NCBI GenBank assembly: GCA_009827235.1
Contig: SPMW01000031.1
Coordinates: forward strand, 1 to 20,563
Source: Candidatus Campylobacter infans
Lineage (GTDB): Bacteria; Campylobacterota; Campylobacteria; Campylobacterales; Campylobacteraceae
Length of the DNA: 20,563 nt
Reading direction: 5' to 3'
Shown here: positions 1 to 6,626 of the stretch, piece by piece
Layout of the letters: every line of letters begins with the position of its first letter
How positions within the stretch are numbered: the stretch's first letter is position 1
Translations under genes and position numbers: made by a program
The notes under the pieces: model-generated
The model's database searches: none
What the model was told of the DNA's origin: nothing
The model's input: only the letters and a program-made list of their open reading frames with translations

Positions 1-1
1 T

Positions 2-313
2 GCGCTAAAAGGTTGTGATTTTTTAAACATAGATGAAAAAGAAAAATATGAAAAAATGTTTGAAAATAACAATAAAATTTTAAAAGATATGCTTAATGCT
101 CGCTTTGAAAAAATTAGTAAAATAGTAAATGAAAAGGGGCTAGAAAAAAGCTCTTTTATTTACAAAGAATATGAAAAAGCGGGCAAATTCTTAGGTAAAA
201 TCACCCCGCCTAAAATTCAAAATAGCATTAAGCAAGAAAAAATTAATCAAAATTACAATTACTATACGCCAAATACAAATACTGAGAGCCAAAATAGAGG
301 TTTTAGTAGGTAA
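2..313 (+). CDS. C-terminal end of an unknown protein, cut by the window start
   Basis: The open frame runs from base 2 without a stop, so the 103 visible residues are the tail of a longer protein rather than a small gene starting at the ATG at 56. The tail is charged, Lys/Glu/Asn rich and probably partly helical, and it ends in a low-complexity Asn/Tyr/Thr/Gln segment. No domain is recognisable. It is the only plus-strand gene of the mobile region in this window and converges on the minus-strand gene ending at 407. Tails like this occur on relaxases and other mobilisation or effector proteins, but nothing here proves that. Confidence 0.6.
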   Translation, partial: ALKGCDFLNIDEKEKYEKMFENNNKILKDMLNARFEKISKIVNEKGLEKSSFIYKEYEKAGKFLGKITPPKIQNSIKQEKINQNYNYYTPNTNTESQNRGFSR

Positions 314-406
314 AATTTTAAATTATAATTAAGATTTGCCATAGCTACTTCTTAAATAAATTGCTATGAGAGCCTATATTAAAGCAGTATAAAGTTAAAT
401 GAGAAT

Positions 407-694
407 TCAATCTTCCTCATTCACAGCCTTTAAATACTCGTCAAAATTTTCGCAATGTATAAATTCGCCTCTTTCAATTTCCGCAATAGCTTCTAAAAGC
501 TCATTGCTTGGCTCTCGCCATTTTTCCATTATCGCATCTTGGATTAAATGCCTTTTTTCCACAATAGCCTTAACTTTGGCTTTGAGTGCGAAAAATTCAA
601 CTTTTAACTTTGCCTCTTTGCTTTCGGTTGTATCGAGTATTTTTTTTAGCTGTCTTTCGCTATAATTGCTGTAATTTTGTATTTTAGCTGCCAT
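407..694 (-). CDS. Small helical protein with an antitoxin-like C-terminus
   Basis: The product has 95 residues. Residues about 10-55 are Lys/Glu rich and likely form a long helix or coiled coil. The last 30 residues contain LLEAIAEIERGEF followed by an acidic segment, resembling the C-terminal toxin-binding tail of RelB/DinJ or YafN-type antitoxins. The start is supported by an AAAGGA ribosome binding site 8 bases upstream and a TATAAT box at 738-743. No toxin gene lies beside it: the left neighbour is convergent and the right neighbour is the partition operon. It could be an orphan antitoxin or an unrelated coiled-coil protein; the antitoxin idea is a weak inference. Confidence 0.6.
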   Translation of the reverse strand: MAAKIQNYSNYSERQLKKILDTTESKEAKLKVEFFALKAKVKAIVEKRHLIQDAIMEKWREPSNELLEAIAEIERGEFIHCENFDEYLKAVNEED

Positions 695-737
695 TGCTTT
701 TTTCCTTTTGTGATTTTTTGAGCTAATAAAATTTTAA

Positions 738-743
738 ATTATA
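738..743 (-). promoter_or_regulatory. Candidate -10 box for the 407-694 gene
   Basis: On the minus strand the sequence reads TATAAT, about 44 bases upstream of the start codon at 694. Campylobacter sigma-70 promoters rely mainly on an extended TATAAT box. The match is perfect, but the surrounding DNA is very AT rich, so chance is possible. Confidence 0.4.
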
Positions 744-771
744 TTTAAGCTCAATGTTATGTTTTTTAGCA

Positions 772-777
772 TACAAT
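772..777 (+). promoter_or_regulatory. Candidate plus-strand -10 box for a small RNA
   Basis: TACAAT preceded by a T stretch (GTTTTTTAGCA) matches the Campylobacter sigma-70 pattern of a T-run followed by a -10 box. It is divergent from the minus-strand promoter at 738-743. No plus-strand protein gene follows; the only structure downstream is the hairpin at 827-849. Confidence 0.35.
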
Positions 778-783
778 ATCTAT

Positions 784-866
784 GCTCAACTACTGATGGT
801 AGAAAGAGGTGGCTAGCATTTGCTTCGTGGAGATGCCGCAAGTCTCCACCATATTTTTCTCTTTTC
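784..866 (+). ncRNA. Possible small RNA between the antitoxin-like gene and the partition operon
   Basis: A promoter-like element at 772-777 would start transcription near 784. A perfect 7-bp hairpin at 827-849 followed by a T-rich tract would end it near 866, giving an RNA of about 80 bases. The segment is unusually GC rich for the window. GAGGTGG near 806-812 could also pair with CCACC at 846-850, offering an alternative fold. It ends exactly where the convergent gene's stop codon lies. Function is unknown; a plasmid regulatory RNA is only a possibility. Confidence 0.3.
827..860 (+). terminator. Hairpin plus T-rich tail
   Basis: GTGGAGA at 827-833 pairs with TCTCCAC at 843-849 around a 9-base loop, followed on the plus strand by a T-rich tract from 852. 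The T tract lies on the plus side, so it fits termination of a plus-strand transcript better than termination of the minus-strand operon ending at 867. The stem alone could still act for both. Confidence 0.45.
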
Positions 867-1607
867 TTATTCCTGCCCTAATAAAATTTGCTCTACTTTT
901 TCTTTGCTGTTGCCTAGTTGAAGTAGTTTATTTCTTACTGCTTCTGCTGGGTAAAGCATAGCATTTGGGCCGCGCCCTTGTGGTATGCCCTCGATGTATA
1001 AATAATTCGTTTTATCACCATTTTTGCTAGCTAATTGATGTATAGTGTTAATTGAAATACGCAAAATTTGTGCTAATTCTTTTCGCGTAAAAAACTCTTT
1101 TACTATATCTCTTTTTGTATCTAAAATTTTACTTGTGATATATTCTTTTAGGCTTTTATTTTCTAAGAGCGCGCTTTGTTTAAGCTTGTTTATTTCTGTA
1201 TTGCTAAAAAGATTTGTTATCTTATAAGCAAAAAATAATTTCATAGTGTTATATTCAACTTGTTTCATTTCTAATTTTAAGGCTTTTTCTTTTAATGCTA
1301 GCGCAATGCTTTCATCGTAATTTTCTAGGCGGAGCATTTTGCTAGGCTTTGTTAGGTTTTCTTTTTGAAAATTTTTAGCAAGTTCTAATTTATATTTTAT
1401 AAAATTTGTTATTGGCACATTACATCTAAAACTACTTAACCAAATTTTTTTAATCGCTTCATCACTAAAAAATTCATTCTCGCTAAGCATAAGATTTAGC
1501 ATAAATTCAGCACTTTTTATATTAAGACGGCGCGTTTTTAGCTTTATATCTATTAAATCTTTTGGATAAAATTTATAAAATATTATATTTACGCATTTTA
1601 CGCGCAT
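867..1607 (-). CDS. Paralog of the ParA-linked DNA-binding protein with an added C-terminal HTH domain
   Basis: The product has 246 residues. Residues about 1-165 parallel the upstream protein (1598-2176) block for block: a ribbon-helix-helix-like start, a FFSDEAIKKIW segment matching YFSDEAIVEIY, a second strand-helix unit beginning KMLRLENYDESIALALKEKA, and a segment ending ITSKIL. After it comes an excisionase or MerR-like winged helix: FFTRKELAQILRISINTIHQLA at about 171-192, with a basic wing containing PQGRGPNAMLYP. The start at 1607 overlaps the previous gene by 10 bases, and the alignment reaches back to the first residues. It is the last gene of the ParA operon. A DNA-binding role in partition or operon control is likely; the exact target is unknown. 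Confidence 0.75.
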   Translation of the reverse strand: MRVKCVNIIFYKFYPKDLIDIKLKTRRLNIKSAEFMLNLMLSENEFFSDEAIKKIWLSSFRCNVPITNFIKYKLELAKNFQKENLTKPSKMLRLENYDESIALALKEKALKLEMKQVEYNTMKLFFAYKITNLFSNTEINKLKQSALLENKSLKEYITSKILDTKRDIVKEFFTRKELAQILRISINTIHQLASKNGDKTNYLYIEGIPQGRGPNAMLYPAEAVRNKLLQLGNSKEKVEQILLGQE

Positions 1608-2176
1608 TTTTCATCTTTTTTTAAAATTTTATTTGATATTAAATTTATTAATGTTTGATTTGCTTGGTTGCTTTGTTTTATAAGAGAGCTAAGCTCTTTT
1701 TCATTAAAAATATTTTGAGTTTCTAAAATCACTTTTAGTTTTATGTAAATAAAATTATTTAATGTTAAATTCTGCGCTTTTGCTCTTTGTTTAAGTGCTT
1801 CTCTTATATCGCTTGTGTAGATTACTAATCTACTTGCATTTACTTCTCTATTTTTATCTAACACTTCGGGTTTAGCATAATCAATAAAGCCTAAGCTAAA
1901 TTTTATAAAATCACTAATTGCAAGATTGCTCCAAGTAGCTTTTTTGTAAATTTCAACTATTGCTTCATCGCTAAAATATTGGCTGTCTTCAAGTATGGTA
2001 TTTTTGATGTATTCACCAAAAGTGCAAATTCTTTTTGTTTTTTCATTGATTTTTGCTAGCATTTCTTTTGGCAAGCTTATCATCATTTTTATTTGTTTAT
2101 TTTCGTTATTGTCTGCGCTTACGCCATTAACAAAATCATCAAAATTTTTATTTCTACTAGCTTTTTTGAAATTCAT
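1598..2176 (-). CDS. ParA-linked ribbon-helix-helix-like DNA-binding protein (ParB/ParG-type partner)
   Basis: The product has 192 residues. Residues about 29-62 (IKMMISLPKEMLAKINEKTK and the following helix) look like a ribbon-helix-helix unit, with a beta strand and two helices. A similar unit recurs at about 116-150 (SRLVIYTSDIREALKQRAKA). Each unit is followed by an F-x-E-rich helical segment, so the protein looks internally duplicated. Its start overlaps the parA stop by one base (TAATG), and AAAGGA sits just upstream. Small Walker-type ParA proteins such as ParF usually act with an RHH centromere-binding protein encoded immediately downstream, which supports that role. The family assignment is inferred from motif shape, not from a search. 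Confidence 0.75.
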   Translation of the reverse strand: MNFKKASRNKNFDDFVNGVSADNNENKQIKMMISLPKEMLAKINEKTKRICTFGEYIKNTILEDSQYFSDEAIVEIYKKATWSNLAISDFIKFSLGFIDYAKPEVLDKNREVNASRLVIYTSDIREALKQRAKAQNLTLNNFIYIKLKVILETQNIFNEKELSSLIKQSNQANQTLINLISNKILKKDEKCA

Positions 2177-2847
2177 TATGTTCCTTTCGCTTTGCTGATT
2201 TCTTTACACAAATTTTGTATTTCTCCACTAGCTTTTGAATTTTTGTTTAACTCAAAAACGCCTCTACCCATTTGAATTGCTACTTTAAACGCTTCTCTTT
2301 CATAGATGATTGTATTTGCTAATTTAATATAATCTAAATCATCTTTTATCAAGTCTTTGATGTATTCAATTAGCGTGTCTTTTTTGCTTGTCAAAAAGGG
2401 GTTAGTAGCAACCCTATTCATCACAATTAAAGCTTTCAAGCTAGAATTTACTTTTTTGGCTTCTCTTAAACGCTCTATCATTAAATCTAGCACGCTTATG
2501 TCTAGTTGGCTTGCCGTTGTTGGTATTAGCACTAAATCACTTAAAGCTATTGCTATGCGCGCATCTTTGCTATCGCGCCCGCCTGTGTCAATAAGCAGAA
2601 TTTCTTTTTCTTGCTTGTGCTTAGTTAAAAATTCTTTTAAATCATCGCCATTTTTATAAGTGTAATTAAAAACTTTTTCTAGCTTTTCATCATCTCTAAT
2701 ACTTAAAAAAACGCTAATTGATTTTTGGGGGTCGCTATCTATTAGCCATAGCGGTTTTTTAGCTTGCGTGGCTAAATATGTAGCTATATTTATGCTTAGC
2801 GTGCTTTTGCCACTGCCACCTTTTTCATTACATATTGAGATTATCAT
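2176..2847 (-). CDS. parA: ParA-family partition ATPase
   Basis: The product has 223 residues, a size fitting the small ParA/ParF (type Ib) or VirC1-like ATPases without an N-terminal HTH. The deviant Walker A motif EKGGSGKST is at residues 8-16 with its signature lysine. WLIDSDPQKS is at 34-43 and the Walker B-like LLIDTGG at 84-90. The segment ALSDLVLIPTTASQLDI is typical of ParA. These enzymes bind the nucleoid as ATP-bound dimers and segregate plasmids with a centromere-binding partner. The next two genes downstream are candidate partners. The ribosome binding site is weak (GAGAAC). It lies 9 bases after an unknown gene, so translation may be coupled to the operon. Confidence 0.93.
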   Translation of the reverse strand: MIISICNEKGGSGKSTLSINIATYLATQAKKPLWLIDSDPQKSISVFLSIRDDEKLEKVFNYTYKNGDDLKEFLTKHKQEKEILLIDTGGRDSKDARIAIALSDLVLIPTTASQLDISVLDLMIERLREAKKVNSSLKALIVMNRVATNPFLTSKKDTLIEYIKDLIKDDLDYIKLANTIIYEREAFKVAIQMGRGVFELNKNSKASGEIQNLCKEISKAKGT

Positions 2848-2856
2848 TTTTTGTTC

Positions 2857-3387
2857 TCACAAATCAATGTAATTTTCATCTTGAGCGGTGGTGTTAAAAT
2901 AGCTCTGCTCCACAAAGCTCTCGCGCCCAAGCTCTCTATAATCAAGTGCTTTTATTAGCGCGTTTAGCTTGCTCTCTATCTCTTTGCTTTGCTCGCCTTG
3001 CTCGATAACTTCGAGTGAGTCTAAATTGACTACCCATCCGCGATAGAGCAAAATTTCTACATCATAATATTCGTTGCTCTCCCAAGTTTCATCAAGTTCA
3101 AAGCCATCATCGTCAATTGTATGCTCTAATAAATCAATAAAAAAATTATCAACCACCAGCGCGCGCAAGTCGATGATATTATTTAGAATATCGCTTATTA
3201 GCGTTTTATCGTTAATATCTAAAACTTGGCTTAGCACCACGGCGCGATTTGGCGTTTGCCAGCTCTTGTTATATTCAGCAAATCTTAAAATATCACGGCG
3301 TGATGTAATGCCCCAACCATCCGCGAATTTGTAGATTAAATCGCCCTCGTAAGTTTCGCCAACGGGGCACCCTAATTGTTCTTGCAT
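2857..3387 (-). CDS. Unknown acidic protein of the ParA operon
   Basis: I do not recognise this family. The product has 176 residues from the ATG at 3387; a TTG at 3405 in the same frame would add six residues, but neither start has a strong ribosome binding site. It is acidic and soluble, with no signal or membrane segment. The centre is rich in Asp/Glu (HTIDDDGFELDETW), and a small aromatic stretch RGWVVNLDSLEVIE follows. Codon use is richer in GCG, CGC and CTC than in the neighbouring genes, hinting at a different origin. It sits between the lipoprotein gene and parA with minimal gaps and is probably co-transcribed with both. Confidence 0.7.
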   Translation of the reverse strand: MQEQLGCPVGETYEGDLIYKFADGWGITSRRDILRFAEYNKSWQTPNRAVVLSQVLDINDKTLISDILNNIIDLRALVVDNFFIDLLEHTIDDDGFELDETWESNEYYDVEILLYRGWVVNLDSLEVIEQGEQSKEIESKLNALIKALDYRELGRESFVEQSYFNTTAQDENYIDL

Positions 3388-3408
3388 TTTCTTTTCTACT
3401 TTCAAATA

Positions 3409-3666
3409 TCACCAATGCTTGATTGTGGATTTATGCATTTCTTCTGACCTTTTAGCACCATTTTCGTTTAAACAGCCAAAACGCTTCATATAGTTTTTTT
3501 TGTCTTTATCATCATTTTCTTCTGGGTATAATTTGTAGCAATCTAAATATTCACTATCACTACCACTTGTTTTTGCGCTTTGGCTCATTTGTGGTTTTGG
3601 CAAGTTAAGCTCTGTGCAACCTGTAAAAAGTGCAATAATTGCACTTAATGCTAAAATTTTTTTCAT
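3409..3666 (-). CDS. Small outer-surface or periplasmic lipoprotein
   Basis: The product has 85 residues. The N-terminus is a lipoprotein signal: MKK, a hydrophobic core, then the lipobox LFTGC with cysteine at residue 17. The mature part is short and hydrophilic, with further cysteines near 43 and 65 that could form a disulphide. Short lipoproteins in conjugative elements often serve as VirB7-like T4SS pilots or TrbK-like entry exclusion proteins. Here the gene leads the ParA operon, which is unusual. The start has a good AAAAGGA site and a TATAAT box 38 bases upstream (3704-3709). The exact role is unknown. Confidence 0.75.
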   Translation of the reverse strand: MKKILALSAIIALFTGCTELNLPKPQMSQSAKTSGSDSEYLDCYKLYPEENDDKDKKNYMKRFGCLNENGAKRSEEMHKSTIKHW

Positions 3667-3703
3667 TGTTTTATCCTTTTTAATAATATAAATTGTAATG
3701 TAA

Positions 3704-3709
3704 ATTATA
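3704..3709 (-). promoter_or_regulatory. Candidate promoter of the lipoprotein-parA operon
   Basis: The minus strand reads TATAAT, preceded upstream by a run of seven T and a TAAGTGTAAATT segment. Transcription would begin near 3697, leaving a leader of about 30 bases before the start codon at 3666. The pattern matches Campylobacter sigma-70 promoters. Confidence 0.5.
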
Positions 3710-3776
3710 ATAAATTTACACTTAAAAAAATATTAAATAACACTAAAAATGTTATAACTTACTTCCTTACTTTGAA

Positions 3777-3804
3777 AATTTGCGCGGGCAAGCTAAGCCC
3801 GCAA
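3777..3804. repeat. GCGCGGGC palindrome, copy 1
   Basis: AATTTGCGCGGGC is followed by a 7-base loop (AAGCTAA) and then GCCCGCAA. The stem carries a two-base GC bulge. It is one of four related hairpins in the element (others at 3838, 11768 and 12074). It lies downstream of the unknown gene 3887-4201. Confidence 0.7.
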
Positions 3805-3837
3805 TATAACCTACTACCTAAATTCGCTTAATTTAAC

Positions 3838-3865
3838 AATTTGCGCGGGCGATTGCCCGCAAATT
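3838..3865. terminator. GCGCGGGC palindrome, copy 2, probable terminator of gene 3887-4201
   Basis: AATTTGC, a GC bulge, GGGC, the loop GATT, then GCCC and GCAAATT form a near-perfect 11-bp hairpin 22 bases after the stop of the minus-strand gene. Position and stability fit a transcription terminator. There is no clean T run on either side, so it could also be a mobile palindromic repeat of the REP type. Confidence 0.55.
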
Positions 3866-3886
3866 TTAAAATATCTCTTGCTATTT

Positions 3887-4201
3887 TTAATCTCGCTTGC
3901 TAAACTCATTTTTAACGCTCTCCCATAATTTTTTATACCACTTTTTTGATTTTTCTTTTTCAAGCCGAGTTTTATACCATTCCACGTCAGCCATCAAGAA
4001 TTCGATTTCTTCCTCTGCTAGTTCATACAAAAGTTTGTATGTAATACCATTTTCGCTAACATTTTTGTCTTGAGCTTTATTTTTTAAATTCTCTCTCATA
4101 ACTCGCCCTATATAATATTTTTTAGGTTCTATCGTATTTTTTATTTCAGTTTTTAACTTAGAAAAAATTTTTTCTTTGTTAGTGGCATCTATAAAACTCA
4201 T
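3887..4201 (-). CDS. Unknown small helical protein
   Basis: No family is recognised. The product has 104 residues, is strongly charged and predicted mostly helical, with a Lys/Glu/Trp-rich C-terminal half (WYKTRLEKEKSKKWYKKLW) that may form an amphipathic or coiled-coil helix. There is no signal peptide or membrane span. The start at 4201 has GAGGGC six bases upstream. It follows gene 4220-4732 by about 18 bases, so the two are probably one transcript. Two GC-rich palindromes lie just downstream. Confidence 0.65.
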   Translation of the reverse strand: MSFIDATNKEKIFSKLKTEIKNTIEPKKYYIGRVMRENLKNKAQDKNVSENGITYKLLYELAEEEIEFLMADVEWYKTRLEKEKSKKWYKKLWESVKNEFSKRD

Positions 4202-4219
4202 TTTTTAGCCCTCGCTTTT

Positions 4220-4732
4220 TCAAAGCTCTCTATCTTGCATGTCGTGGCGAACCATATTGTTGAAAAAAAGGTAATTAAAGGTAACGCGATTGTTTATTAT
4301 TGCGCCATATAATCCTTCTTTAGCTTTTTTTAGCAAGCTGTCGGCGTTTTCGATAATTTCTTGTGCGGTTTTGTAATGATAATAAGCGTCTAGCGAGTTC
4401 AGCTGCTCGCTGGATTGTTCTACTAGCTCTTTTATCGTAGTAATAGCTTCTAGAACATCAACGCGATTTTCATTTATTGTGTAATTATGATAGCCATCGC
4501 ATTTGAAGTATTCTAAATCGCCAGAATAAGTAAAAGCACTAATTTTATCGCTAATATTCATAATCTCATCTATTAGCTCGCTGTTGTTGTCATCTCCTGC
4601 GACTTCTAGTTTATACTCAATGCATATTTCTACATCTTTGATAAAATTTGTGTATTCTTGCCACACCGAATTAACTGCTTCTCTTTTGTCGCGACTGGCT
4701 GGTTTATAAAAACCTTGTTTTTCTTGTTGCAT
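4220..4732 (-). CDS. Unknown protein, paralog of the overlapping gene 4630-5148
   Basis: The product has 170 residues. It shares a pattern with the upstream protein: VWQEY near residue 23 against VWDEY, then a region ending YTINENRVDVLEAITTIKELVE against YKINNERINIIELITRGKNLVS, with similar spacing. The two therefore look like diverged duplicates. The protein is acidic, helical and soluble, with no known domain. The start at 4732 lies 103 bases inside the upstream gene in another frame and lacks a good ribosome binding site. The true start could be further in, but the similarity begins near residue 17, which favours most of this N-terminus. Confidence 0.65.
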   Translation of the reverse strand: MQQEKQGFYKPASRDKREAVNSVWQEYTNFIKDVEICIEYKLEVAGDDNNSELIDEIMNISDKISAFTYSGDLEYFKCDGYHNYTINENRVDVLEAITTIKELVEQSSEQLNSLDAYYHYKTAQEIIENADSLLKKAKEGLYGAIINNRVTFNYLFFNNMVRHDMQDREL

Positions 4733-5148
4733 TCTAAGTAGAAATTTGCTTGTTTTAAAAATTTGTGTGTAAATTCTAAAAATTCGTGTGTATATTTATC
4801 ATTAAAATTTCTAGCTATTTTGTCAAACTCGCTAACCAAATTTTTCCCGCGCGTGATTAACTCTATTATATTTATGCGTTCATTGTTAATTTTGTATGTT
4901 GTTTTTTCGTCTTTGTCTTTTATATCATAATTTAAAGTATCTTTAAAGCAAAATACAGCAAAAGAAAAAACATATTCAGCGCAAACTTTGCTGAGTAGTT
5001 GTTTCAAAAGTTCCTTTTGTTCTTGCGTTCTATACTCACTGTCAGCTGCCATACACCAATTAGCCAAATTTCTTAATACTATGGCATATTCGTCCCAAAC
5101 TCCCATTTTTGTTTCAAATTCCCATATTTCATCATATTTTGTTTTCAT
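4630..5148 (-). CDS. Unknown protein under the duplicated promoter, paralog of 4220-4732
   Basis: The start is placed at the ATG at 5148 (MKTKYDEIW), because AAAGGA lies eight bases upstream and the extended promoter at 5176-5192 would give a leader of about 20 bases. An in-frame ATG at 5184 would lie at or before the likely transcription start. The product has 172 residues, mixed helical, with several cysteines (WCMAAD, VFCFKD) and no recognised domain. Residues about 15-110 align with the downstream paralog. The last 34 codons overlap that gene in a different frame, so this C-terminus may have been acquired when the two copies were joined. Confidence 0.7.
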   Translation of the reverse strand: MKTKYDEIWEFETKMGVWDEYAIVLRNLANWCMAADSEYRTQEQKELLKQLLSKVCAEYVFSFAVFCFKDTLNYDIKDKDEKTTYKINNERINIIELITRGKNLVSEFDKIARNFNDKYTHEFLEFTHKFLKQANFYLECNKKNKVFINQPVATKEKQLIRCGKNTQILSKM

Positions 5149-5159
5149 CTTTTTTCCTT

Positions 5160-5404
5160 TTGTTTTGATAGCATAATTATACACAAAAAAAACTTAAATT
5201 ACACTTAATTTAAAATATTTTTCTTATACTGAGCTTTTAAAATTTTAGCTTTATTTTTTAAGCACAAAATGCCCGCAAAATCACACAATCCCCGCAAAAG
5301 TTTATTTTTTCCCCTTTTTTTGTGGCGTTAGCCACTAATAATTTTTTTATAATAAAAGTAGTAATAAAAAGAATAATAAAAAGAATAATAAAAAGAATAA
5401 TAAA
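5160..5404. repeat. Long direct repeat, copy A (promoter module ending in a 12-bp tandem array)
   Basis: This 245-bp stretch is nearly identical to 12932-13152. The shared parts include the promoter, GAGCTTTTAAAATTTTAGC, CCCCGCAAAAGTTTATTTTT, the small hairpin GTGGC-GTTA-GCCAC and the run into 12-bp units AAGAATAATAAA. Copy A has three perfect units at 5369-5404; copy B has ten. The two copies are in the same orientation and bracket about 7.8 kb. Confidence 0.9.
5176..5192 (-). promoter_or_regulatory. Strong sigma-70 promoter, copy A of a duplicated module
   Basis: The minus strand reads eight T, then GTG, then TATAAT: an almost ideal Campylobacter extended -10 promoter with its T stretch. 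It drives gene 4630-5148. A near-identical element is at 12948-12963. Confidence 0.75.
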
Positions 5405-5422
5405 CGGGACTTATTCCCGTTT
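5402..5422 (-). terminator. Terminator of the coiled coil-trbJ-trbM-primase operon
   Basis: AAACGGGA at 5402-5409 pairs with TCCCGTTT at 5415-5422 around CTTAT. It starts four bases after the primase stop. On the minus strand the T-rich complement of the 12-bp repeats follows (TTATTATTCTTTTT), acting as a U-rich tail. Confidence 0.8.
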
Positions 5423-5426
5423 TGAT

Positions 5427-6626
5427 TTAAATACTTCTGCTTTGAAAATTACCGCTAATTTCTTTGACTTGTTTAAAAGTTTTTTCTATTCTTTCAAAAT
5501 TAAAGTTTATTGCCTGGCTTGCTTTTTCTTTTAATAATTGAAATTTTGGATAATCTTTTTGATTTGTTTTAATAAAGGCTTCATCTCTTGCTTGCGGTAA
5601 AAGAATATCGTATTTTTCTTTTACATAATTAGCATTTTTTTCTAATTTCATAACTTCTTGTAAAATGGCACTATGGCTTAATTCTTTTGGCTTAATATGT
5701 AAAGCCTGCGAGATTATTAAATCATCGTTAAAATCTTTTAAAATGGGATTTATGATGGTTACTTTTTCTTTTGATAATACTTGTAAGGCTTTTTCTTTGT
5801 ATTCTTTGCCTGCTTTATCATTATCAAAACCTAGAATAAAATTAGCGTCTTTGCATTCATCTTGTAAATATTTTAAAACTTCATTGTGTGCTTTTGTAAA
5901 TTGTCCGTTTGTAGCACACAATAACACATCTTTTGAGTTGTAATTGTGTATTTGTGCTAATGATATACTATCAATAATGCTTTCACAAATAATGATATGC
6001 TGAATTTGTGCTTTTTTGCTTTCTTTTGATTTTAAAATTTCTAAGCCTTTTTCACCATAGCATAGCTGTTTAATTGGCTTATCATATAATTTGCCGTCTT
6101 TGTCTTTTTTTATTGGATTATTTAAATAATTCACAAAACCACTTTGGGTTAGCAAATTTTTATCATAAACTTGATTTACTATAAATGTAGGCACGGCAAT
6201 ATTATTGTAACTATCAGTTTTTAAGCCTGAAAAAAGGGATAAAAATTCTTTATCAATTTTTCTTTTTTCCGTAAAATAATTGCTTTCTTTTATATTTTCT
6301 AATTCTTTGTATTTTTTAATCGCAAAAACATTGCTATACTCGGCATTTATAGGGATTTCATCTTTAAAATCGCTAATTGCTTTCCCGTTTAGCAAATCAT
6401 CAGGCTTTATGCCACGATTGCGACAAAAATTATAAATATTGCCCCTATCTCTATCATCTTGGGGGTTAAAATAGAGATAATCACCATTTTTACTTCTGCT
6501 TACAATAACTTTATCGCTGTTTTGATTTTTTAATACGCGCCAACTTTGACTATCTTTATTTCTATCGTAAATGTAGCCATTATTGGCAAGAATTTCATTT
6601 AAAGGTATTTTAGTTAGATTATTCAT
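5427..6626 (-). CDS. TOPRIM-domain DNA primase-like protein (DUF3991/TOPRIM type)
   Basis: The product has 399 residues. The N-terminus (about 25-70) has the DUF3991 or zinc-free CHC2-like pattern: W29, YFNPQDDRDRGNIYNFC and a following arginine-rich turn. The TOPRIM fold spans about 208-305, with the catalytic glutamate in IIICES (E215), the acidic pair in LGFDNDKAG (D268, D270) and a third acidic site KDFNDDL. Such proteins are encoded on conjugative elements and probably prime synthesis of the complementary strand after transfer or during replication. The start overlaps the trbM stop (ATGA), so translation is coupled. It is the last gene of its operon, followed by a clear terminator. The C-terminal 90 residues are helical and charged with no recognised domain. 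Confidence 0.85.
   Translation of the reverse strand: MNNLTKIPLNEILANNGYIYDRNKDSQSWRVLKNQNSDKVIVSRSKNGDYLYFNPQDDRDRGNIYNFCRNRGIKPDDLLNGKAISDFKDEIPINAEYSNVFAIKKYKELENIKESNYFTEKRKIDKEFLSLFSGLKTDSYNNIAVPTFIVNQVYDKNLLTQSGFVNYLNNPIKKDKDGKLYDKPIKQLCYGEKGLEILKSKESKKAQIQHIIICESIIDSISLAQIHNYNSKDVLLCATNGQFTKAHNEVLKYLQDECKDANFILGFDNDKAGKEYKEKALQVLSKEKVTIINPILKDFNDDLIISQALHIKPKELSHSAILQEVMKLEKNANYVKEKYDILLPQARDEAFIKTNQKDYPKFQLLKEKASQAINFNFERIEKTFKQVKEISGNFQSRSI

Noticed and set aside
812..960. Plus-strand hydrophobic peptide (FALLFLCCCLVEVVYFLLLLL) that looks like a type I toxin
   Set aside because: It is the antisense of the Lys/Glu/Gln-rich end of the 867-1607 gene, which forces Leu/Phe-rich readings. 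It has no well-spaced ribosome binding site or ATG.
1995..2275. Plus-strand membrane-protein-like frames opposite parA and its partner genes
   Set aside because: They overlap well-supported minus-strand genes, are shadows of their codon bias and have no ribosome binding sites.
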